This document shows positions 47,223-53,781 of a DNA stretch of 53,781 nucleotides, one piece after another; position 1 is the first letter of the stretch; the number at the start of each line of letters is the position of its first letter. Where the stretch lies: positions 80,732 to 134,512 of the forward strand of contig JAESPE010000001.1 of NCBI GenBank assembly GCA_016756835.1, read 5' to 3'. Below the pieces are notes generated by a model. The model saw nothing but the letters and a program-made list of their open reading frames with translations, was not told where the DNA came from and made no database searches. A program made the position numbers and the translations under genes. This DNA comes from a gamma proteobacterium endosymbiont of Lamellibrachia anaximandri (GTDB lineage Bacteria; Pseudomonadota; Gammaproteobacteria; Chromatiales; Chromatiaceae).

Positions 47223-47975
47223 ATGGACGTAGTCACCACCAAGACCATCGAACACCTGCTGCTGCCACCGGGCGGGCCGATATTACTCGGCTTTATCGGC
47301 CTGCTCTTCTGGCGCCTCGGCTGGGGCCGCAAACTGTTCGTGCTTGCCCTGCTCCTGCAGTGGATGTTGAGTCTGCCGATCACTGCCAGTCTGCTCACGG
47401 CGGGACTGGAAAGCTATCCGGCACTGACCGACAAAGCGATCGCCAACAGCGGTGCAGAGGCGATCGTGGTACTTGGTGGCGGCCGCTATCTCGATGCGCC
47501 GGAGTATGGCGGCGACACCGCCAATCAGCGGGTACTCTTCCGCCTGCGCTACGCGGCCCGGCTCGCCCATAAAACCGGCCTGCCGGTGATCCCCAGTGGC
47601 GGCAATGCAGTCTACTCCGGCACTGCTGAAGCCAGGATCTCCGCTGAGATCCTGCGCGACGAATTCGGCGTCACAGTAGAGCATATCGAACCCCGCAGCC
47701 ATACCACCTGGGAGAACGCCCGCTTTACCGCCCAGCTGCTCAAGAAGCTCGGCATCAAACGCATTCTGCTGGTGACCACTGCCTCACACATGCCCCGCTC
47801 GATGGATGCCTTTACACGCAACGGCGTCGACGCCGTTGCCGCCCCCACCGGTTTCGTCTACAGACCCGATGGTAAAAGCTCCTGGCTCAACGGCCTACCC
47901 AACGGCCGGGCAGTCCAGCAAACTGAAGTGGCGCTGCACGAATATGTGGGCAGGATCTGGTATCGGTTTAAATAG
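47223..47975 (+). CDS. YdcF/ElyC-like DUF218 membrane protein
   Basis: 250 aa. Two N-terminal membrane helices (about 15-32 and 37-55) precede a DUF218 domain: AEAIVVLGGGRYLDAPEYGG (about 79-98), VIPSGG, then EPRSHTTWENARFTAQLLKKLGIKRILLVTTASHMPRSMDAF. In ElyC this domain acts in envelope integrity and peptidoglycan/lipid-carrier homeostasis; SanA and YdcF are relatives. The enzyme reaction is not established. It is 10 bp after lipA and probably co-transcribed. Confidence 0.9.
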   Translation: MDVVTTKTIEHLLLPPGGPILLGFIGLLFWRLGWGRKLFVLALLLQWMLSLPITASLLTAGLESYPALTDKAIANSGAEAIVVLGGGRYLDAPEYGGDTANQRVLFRLRYAARLAHKTGLPVIPSGGNAVYSGTAEARISAEILRDEFGVTVEHIEPRSHTTWENARFTAQLLKKLGIKRILLVTTASHMPRSMDAFTRNGVDAVAAPTGFVYRPDGKSSWLNGLPNGRAVQQTEVALHEYVGRIWYRFK

Positions 47976-48078
47976 CCATTTACAGCCAGACTGTTCCTCC
48001 CTCAACCTAAAAAAGGTGGAATCTGGTGACCCTGCCAATACTGCCTACTGGAGTGGGGCCTTCACTTTAATATCTTAA

Positions 48079-48442
48079 TCTGATTACCCCTATAACCCAG
48101 CTACTATAGGGAAAGAGATTTGTCCGCGAACAACGCAAAAAGCGCAAATGCATTGATTTTGTATTAAAACCTGATTGATATTCATCTGCATCGGCCGGTT
48201 CAATTATTATCCGAAACCGCCAATAAGTATTGTCCGTCCAGAAACGTCAATATTTTTCTCGCCAAGACGCAAAGAAAACATTTTGTATGCTTTTGATAAC
48301 AATAACTTAGAACTTTGCGTTCTTTGCGTCTTGGCGAGAGTTTTTCTTTCTGGACAGAAACTCAGTAAGAAACGCGTTGTTTGCGTTATTTGCGGATTGA
48401 AAAACACTGTCCGATCATGACTGAATTTTAGGGGCAATCAGG
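48079..48442. mobile_element. MITE-like nested palindrome with 8-9 bp target duplication
   Basis: Terminal inverted repeats at 48080-48100 and 48421-48441 match at nearly all positions (CTGATTRCCCCTAWAA...). TATCTTAA(T) occurs directly outside both ends, at 48071-48079 and 48443-48451. Inside are further inverted pairs: 48124-48148 with 48371-48395, and CTCGCCAAGACGCAAAG near 48258 with its complement near 48319-48338. There is no transposase or credible gene. A non-autonomous element is the simplest reading. Confidence 0.75.
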
Positions 48443-48561
48443 TATCTTAATGAGAACCAGAGAGCTTCCCTTCACTGCCTCTACACATATTTCATGGCAG
48501 AATCGACTATCAACCATTTGCCTGATCTGGCCCCCTCCAATTTTATTCAAGAGAACCCGAT

Positions 48562-49038
48562 ATGAAGATCACTGTTCCATTCGCCAGCATATCGGCGACC
48601 AGCTTACTCATAGCAACCTTGGCAATTACCGGCTGTTCCGGCTCACAGGAGGACGTGCGTGTAACATTCTGCAAGGACCTCTCCTCTTCACTGCTCTATT
48701 CACAAGAGAATGTCATCTGGAACGAGGGAGAGCACAAATTCAAACGACCTGAATATGCAGTGGTAAATATCCAGACTGAATCTGCAGATGGACTCACAAA
48801 GTCCGCGTGTTACTACAAATACGATGCGGTCGAAGATAACGCCATGGGACTCAGCGACCCCTTCTCATCTTATGCGACGCTACCCTACGAGGTGACCCTG
48901 AACGGGGAGACTGTGCGCCCTTCAGCGTTGAAAAATGCCATCAATGCTGCGGTAACCCTGCTGAGCGATGGAGTTGTTCGCGATGTCAAAAAGCACGCTG
49001 AAGAGACGGCCAGGCAATTGCAGAATAGTCTGAATTAA
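48562..49038 (+). CDS. Hypothetical lipoprotein
   Basis: 158 aa. Signal peptide with lipobox ITGC (Cys25). The mature domain has a short N-terminal segment with Cys (VRVTFCKDLSSSLLY) and a second Cys (SACYYKYDAVED), perhaps a disulfide, a central beta-rich part and a C-terminal amphipathic helix (LLSDGVVRDVKKHAEETARQLQNSL). I do not recognise a family. It is monocistronic: a mobile element lies upstream and it converges with the gene at 49051 after only 12 bp. Confidence 0.75.
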   Translation: MKITVPFASISATSLLIATLAITGCSGSQEDVRVTFCKDLSSSLLYSQENVIWNEGEHKFKRPEYAVVNIQTESADGLTKSACYYKYDAVEDNAMGLSDPFSSYATLPYEVTLNGETVRPSALKNAINAAVTLLSDGVVRDVKKHAEETARQLQNSLN

Positions 49039-49050
49039 AGCATTCAGGGA

Positions 49051-50097
49051 TTAAGTAATATCCAGCCCCATCGCTTTTGCACGCCGCTTCCAGAGCCGGC
49101 GTGCGAGCTTGCGCATATCGATATTCTTGTCCCCTTCATCGACGATCTCCATTCCAAGCAGGGTTTCGAGAATATCCTCAAGGGTGAGAACACCCTCCAT
49201 GCCGCCATATTCATCCACGATCAACAGAATATGCGCACGCCGGTCGAGCAGCTTATCGAATGCATGGAGCAGCGATGTCGAATCGGGTAGTACCGGCAGT
49301 TCACGGCAATAGTTGGCCAGCCTGTTTTCGGAATTCCCCCTGGCCCGGGCCAACAACAAATCACTGCGCAGGACAAAACCACTAATATGCTCCCGGTCTC
49401 TCTCATATAGTGGGATACGGGAAAATCGAACGCTCTCATGCTTGAGAAAAAAATCCTCCACGCTCATCGTTTCATCCAAAGCAAACACCACAGAGCGTGG
49501 GGTCATCACATCCCTCGCCTGCATATCCCGGAACATAAACAGATTCTTCAGGATCAGCGACTCCTTCTGTCCCAGCTGTCCCTCTTCGGCCCCGAGATCG
49601 GCCATGACAGCGAACTCTTCACGACTGAATCCCCGCAGGGTGGGTTCGGTGGCTATTCTTCCGGTCAGCCATTCTGCCATCTTGACGAACGGATAGAGTA
49701 TGAAAATCAGGTATTTAAGCGCATGGGCGGTCAGCGGCGCCAATTGCCGCCAATAATGGGCGCCAAGTGTTTTGGGCACGATCTCGGAGAACACCAGAAT
49801 CAACAACGTCAAAACTGCGGAGGCCACCCCCACATAGGCATTGCCAAACACCACCGCCGCCTGGGCGCCCGCCCCGGCAGCGCCAATGGTATGTGCCGTT
49901 GTGTTCAGCGTCAGGATCGCTGCCAAAGGCGTGTTGATATCCTCCTTGAGTTTGCGCAGCAGAGTGCCGGAACCCTTGCCATCCTGCTCCAGCAACGCAA
50001 CATAGGGCACGGTGACACTGAGAATCACCGCCTCCGCAACCGAACAGAGAAAGGAGAACCCCAGCGCGATGAATATATAGATAAATAGCAGCAACAT
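49051..50097 (-). CDS. CNNM/CorC-type transporter (DUF21 plus CBS pair)
   Basis: 348 aa. DUF21/CNNM membrane domain at about 1-165 with three to four helices (MLLLFIYIFIALGFSFLCSVAEAVILSV, and the VFSEIVPKTLGAHYW motif), then a CBS pair at about 185-310 (ARDVMTPRSVVFALDETMS; LLIVDEYGGMEGVLTLEDILETLLG). The CorC-HlyC C-terminal domain of longer relatives is missing, so it is the short form. CNNM proteins move Mg2+ or other divalent ions, coupled to sodium in studied cases. The frame opens at 50130 but ATG 50097 begins the first helix. Confidence 0.9.
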   Translation of the reverse strand: MLLLFIYIFIALGFSFLCSVAEAVILSVTVPYVALLEQDGKGSGTLLRKLKEDINTPLAAILTLNTTAHTIGAAGAGAQAAVVFGNAYVGVASAVLTLLILVFSEIVPKTLGAHYWRQLAPLTAHALKYLIFILYPFVKMAEWLTGRIATEPTLRGFSREEFAVMADLGAEEGQLGQKESLILKNLFMFRDMQARDVMTPRSVVFALDETMSVEDFFLKHESVRFSRIPLYERDREHISGFVLRSDLLLARARGNSENRLANYCRELPVLPDSTSLLHAFDKLLDRRAHILLIVDEYGGMEGVLTLEDILETLLGMEIVDEGDKNIDMRKLARRLWKRRAKAMGLDIT

Positions 50098-50150
50098 CTC
50101 AGTAGTCTCTCCAGAAGGGCGGCAGCCCAAGTCGCAGCCACCTTTAAGCC

Positions 50151-50185
50151 TTTGACCTTTGACCTTTGACCTTTGACCTTTGACC
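50151..50185. repeat. Five tandem copies of TTTGACC
   Basis: Five exact 7-bp repeats in the gap between the CNNM gene (starting 50097) and the AstE-like gene (ending 50210), followed by a degenerate TTTAACC. Simple-sequence tract; no coding role. Confidence 0.9.
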
Positions 50186-50209
50186 TTTATTTAGCCTTTA
50201 ACCTTATTT

Positions 50210-51235
50210 TCAATCCCGCTCATGCAGATGAGTGTCGTAACGCTCCATGAGATAACAGAGGCAATCCTGACGCACCACCGCTCTATTAGTGGTCAGCATG
50301 GAGGGCATCACCGGGGTGCGCAGTCGCAACTCCCCCTCCTCCACGGCAAAGAAGCGTGCAGTCACATCCTCGCCGCGCTCATCCCGCACATCCAGAATCG
50401 GCCGGCGATCAACAAAAACCCGTCCCAGGCTGGTACCCCGGGGCAACTCCCGGAAGTTCATGTGGTCGAGGTCCGGTGCAAAAAGGATATCTGCCTCCCA
50501 ATCGCCAAAACTGAAACTCAGTGTCTCCGGCACCTTTACCTGGGCCACAGTGTGGAAGAGATCGATATCCTGATCGGCAACAGGATGGAGCGGATGCTCC
50601 GACAGATGCAGACAGGCATCGAGATACTCCAGCGCATGATCCACTCCCCTGGCCTGTCCAACCTTGCCGCACTCCAGCGTGACTGCGGGGCAGATCTCCG
50701 CCAGCGCCATCGACTGCACCCCTTTGGGCCGCAGGAAGTAGACCACGGTGCGGCCAAACAGATTGGCGAGATGGAGAAAACTGGCATCCAGCCGGTTGAC
50801 GCAAGCGTAGTGGGGATTGAGGCCCGTGTTGTTGTGCACGTCAACACTGGCAAACGGCTTGAGTCTGGCGATGGTCTCAGTCACCTGGTGCATCATGGTG
50901 TGCTCCGGCGTGCCATCTGTCTCGCTGCCGGGCCAGACCCGATTGTAGTCCGGCTGTCCTGGTAGCCGGCGCAACCCCAGGGCCGCGGCGGAAACATTGC
51001 CGATAAAGAGGGAGATCGCGCGCGGTAGATCCCTGCCTCCTTCATAGCGTTTGAGCAGTCTGCGAACCGCCTCCCAACCCACCGTCTCGTTGCCGTGCAT
51101 CAGTACAGAGAGAAAAAGGGGCGCCGGGCGTTTTCCCGGCAGATGAATCAGAACCGGACCGCCAAGCGCCGCTTCAAGCTGATCCGCTGAAAGGCCGAGC
51201 AGCCCTACTGGAAGTGATGTCAGTTCCTGCAGCAT
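50210..51235 (-). CDS. Succinylglutamate desuccinylase/aspartoacylase-like zinc hydrolase
   Basis: 341 aa, M14-like AstE/AspA superfamily. Zinc and catalytic motifs: HGNE in LSVLMHGNETVGWEA (first His and Glu ligands), a conserved Arg in YNRVWPGSE, and DVHNNTG with the third His. It ends with a beta domain. The substrate is unknown: the family includes N-acyl-amino-acid deacylases. ATG 51235 is chosen because the frame start at 51298 would run into the upstream gene. It is 16 bp downstream of a GCS2-like ligase, so the two are one unit, perhaps making and breaking an N-acyl or gamma-glutamyl compound. Confidence 0.85.
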   Translation of the reverse strand: MLQELTSLPVGLLGLSADQLEAALGGPVLIHLPGKRPAPLFLSVLMHGNETVGWEAVRRLLKRYEGGRDLPRAISLFIGNVSAAALGLRRLPGQPDYNRVWPGSETDGTPEHTMMHQVTETIARLKPFASVDVHNNTGLNPHYACVNRLDASFLHLANLFGRTVVYFLRPKGVQSMALAEICPAVTLECGKVGQARGVDHALEYLDACLHLSEHPLHPVADQDIDLFHTVAQVKVPETLSFSFGDWEADILFAPDLDHMNFRELPRGTSLGRVFVDRRPILDVRDERGEDVTARFFAVEEGELRLRTPVMPSMLTTNRAVVRQDCLCYLMERYDTHLHERD

Positions 51236-51251
51236 CCCGGCATTGTACTCG

Positions 51252-52670
51252 TTAAAGCCCCCATTCGTGCACCGGCAGACCGCTCTCCTGCCGTTCAAGA
51301 TAAGCCAGACTCAGTGCCGCCATATCGTGGCCATGGCGCGCCACCCAGGCGCGTTGCCAGGCTGCCCCATTCATCTTCGTCCTGACTCTGGCCTCAATGA
51401 TACCCAGCCAGTGATCAATCTCGTCCCGATCCACTCTGAGCAGCGCAAGCCCACGGCGCGCCTTGGGCAGCAACTGATGCAGAATCAGTTGATCGATAGA
51501 CAATTGTTTCCGCTCAAGCCAGTGCACCTCCGCCTCCAGTCCCAGACGGGCCGCCGCATAAAAATTACTGCGCGCCTGGATAAAACCCGGAAGATTTTCC
51601 AGCAGCTCATCGTTTTCAATCAATCCACTTATCATACCGAAGTAGAAAGCAGCATTGGCGATGGTGTCCTGCACGCTGGGTCCTGCCGGCACTACCCGGT
51701 GCTCTATACGCAGATGGGGGGCGCCGATTTCATCGAAGGCGATCAATGGGCGGTTCCAGCGCCAGATGGTACCGTTATGCAGTCTTAGATGTGCAAGCCG
51801 CTCAACCGGCTCATCCATCAGCCGGGGCAGCAGTACCGGATAGCGTTCGAGGTTGGCGCTGAAGTTCTCCATCATCGACTCCCGCACATAACGGACGCCG
51901 AAGCTGACACGCTTGGTCAGGTCTGAAGCCCCGACAGAGATTGCCTGTTCAAAAAGGGGTATGCGGGTCTCATCCCAGAGATCATAACCAAAGAGATAGG
52001 GGGAGTTGGCGGTTGCCGCCACCATCGGGGCCGAGACTATTTTTGAAAGGTTATAGGCGCGGACAGCTTTGGCCGGGTCGACCTGCAGATGTATCTGAAA
52101 CGAGGTGGTGGCGGACTCAAGCATGACATCTTCATGACTCAACTTCAGTCTGTCCCGACCCTCGATACCCACTTCAATCGGCCGCCCTTCGCGTAGCCTG
52201 AAGACCTGCTCATTGAGCGCCCGGTAGCGATTGAGGGGAGACATATTAGCCAGGGTCAGGTGCGACTGGCGCAGACTGGGTAGAATTCCGATCATCCCTA
52301 GCCGCGTTTCCAGCAAGGCGGCAGTCTGGTTGCACGTACTCCAAAGCTGCCCCAACTCCTCTGCCATGCGGGTAAAGACACTGCCTTCCAGATGGCGGGG
52401 GGTACTGTTGAGTTCCAGGTTGAAAGTGGCCAGTTCGGAGACCACCAGGGGATTATCCAAGCGCTGCAGGAGCACCTGATTCAGTGGCGCCGGTTCCGCA
52501 TCGGGGCCGATCAGCCAGGCCTCCAGCTCAAAGCCACCGGTCGGCGGCTCCTGGACAAAACGTCCCTCTTTGAACCACTCCGCCAGCAGGCTTGTCTCCG
52601 CCTCCAGCCGCGCATGAAACTCAGCGAAGTCATCGGGGCCAAAATGGCTTGACGAGATCTCCTGTCCCAT
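51252..52670 (-). CDS. GCS2-family glutamate-cysteine ligase-like protein
   Basis: 472 aa, soluble. It resembles the carboxylate-amine ligase/GCS2 superfamily: GGFELEAWLIG at about 44-54 (in the place of the EVE-type ATP site), FNLELNSTPRHLEG, MGIGILPSLR-like LGMIGILPSLRQSHL, TSFQIHLQVDPAKAVRAYNL and LRIEHRVVPAGPSVQD near the C-terminal third. Such enzymes form a bond between the glutamate gamma-carboxyl and an amine. True gshA of E. coli type is different, and the amine acceptor here is not known. It leads an operon with the AstE-like hydrolase (16 bp). Confidence 0.8.
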   Translation of the reverse strand: MGQEISSSHFGPDDFAEFHARLEAETSLLAEWFKEGRFVQEPPTGGFELEAWLIGPDAEPAPLNQVLLQRLDNPLVVSELATFNLELNSTPRHLEGSVFTRMAEELGQLWSTCNQTAALLETRLGMIGILPSLRQSHLTLANMSPLNRYRALNEQVFRLREGRPIEVGIEGRDRLKLSHEDVMLESATTSFQIHLQVDPAKAVRAYNLSKIVSAPMVAATANSPYLFGYDLWDETRIPLFEQAISVGASDLTKRVSFGVRYVRESMMENFSANLERYPVLLPRLMDEPVERLAHLRLHNGTIWRWNRPLIAFDEIGAPHLRIEHRVVPAGPSVQDTIANAAFYFGMISGLIENDELLENLPGFIQARSNFYAAARLGLEAEVHWLERKQLSIDQLILHQLLPKARRGLALLRVDRDEIDHWLGIIEARVRTKMNGAAWQRAWVARHGHDMAALSLAYLERQESGLPVHEWGL

Positions 52671-52719
52671 ATCCCTAGGGAACCTCTTGATAAGTCATGA
52701 TTGTTCAGCGGTTCTCTAA

Positions 52720-53781
<1,062 letters not shown>

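Noticed and set aside
48450..48752. 100-codon frame overlapping the lipoprotein start
   Set aside because: Partly shadows the lipoprotein in another frame; no ribosome-binding site or family features.
50151..50185. Tandem repeats as a CRISPR array
   Set aside because: Seven-base units without spacers and no cas genes anywhere in the window.

Overview
The window is a chromosomal segment of a gammaproteobacterium. Evidence: gatCA, an mreBCD-mrdA-rodA-mltB-rlpA-dacA-ybeD-lipB-lipA order typical of the class, a MurU-type recycling enzyme, and GC-rich coding with short overlaps. Several c-type cytochromes (nine-haem lipoprotein, ten-haem c554-like protein, SHP/DHC/cytochrome b561 set) and a very heavy load of sensor kinases suggest a respiratory, redox-versatile marine or sediment bacterium. 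A sulfur-oxidiser related to Sedimenticola/Thiodiazotropha/Chromatiales is my guess, not shown by the sequence.

Layout. (1) 1-1.5 kb: gatC and truncated gatA, minus strand. (2) 1.7-6.9 kb: a DUF5666 + nine-haem cytochrome lipoprotein, a DUF6502 HTH-like protein and a second DUF5666 lipoprotein; two promoters here carry the same 16-bp palindrome over their -10 boxes. (3) 7.2-8.9 kb: secreted parallel beta-helix protein. (4) 9.2-13.9 kb: REC-GGDEF regulator, periplasmic binding protein and hybrid kinase in one unit. (5) 14.0-18.6 kb, minus: small membrane protein, then a six-gene unit cytochrome b561 - SHP - DHC - PepSY - response regulator - kinase. (6) 18.9-20.6 kb, minus: DUF2202 ferritin-like and HDOD proteins. 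(7) 20.9-35.2 kb, minus: three large hybrid kinases ending in HPt domains, one behind a ten-haem cytochrome, one behind a PstS-like protein and a porin-like barrel. (8) 35.8 kb: an unannotated 57-aa protein. (9) 36.4-47.2 kb, plus: cell-shape, peptidoglycan and lipoate genes. (10) 47.2-53.4 kb: YdcF-like protein, a lipoprotein, CNNM/CBS protein, AstE/AspA-like hydrolase, GCS2-like ligase and MurU.

Non-coding structure is rich. There is a MITE-like nested palindrome with an apparent 8-9 bp target duplication (48.08-48.44 kb), two relatives of its core palindrome (14.5 and 45.2 kb), a 158-bp inverted repeat upstream of mreB, a REP pair with perfect 25-bp arms at 6.9 kb and a decayed one at 37.5 kb, and a two-hairpin REP-like unit at 53.5 kb.

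Best candidates for something undescribed: the DUF6502/DUF5666/nonahaem cytochrome locus with its shared operator-like palindrome, and the block of large phosphorelay kinases each genetically tied to a periplasmic or outer-membrane component. All domain calls are by eye; none was checked by a database search.
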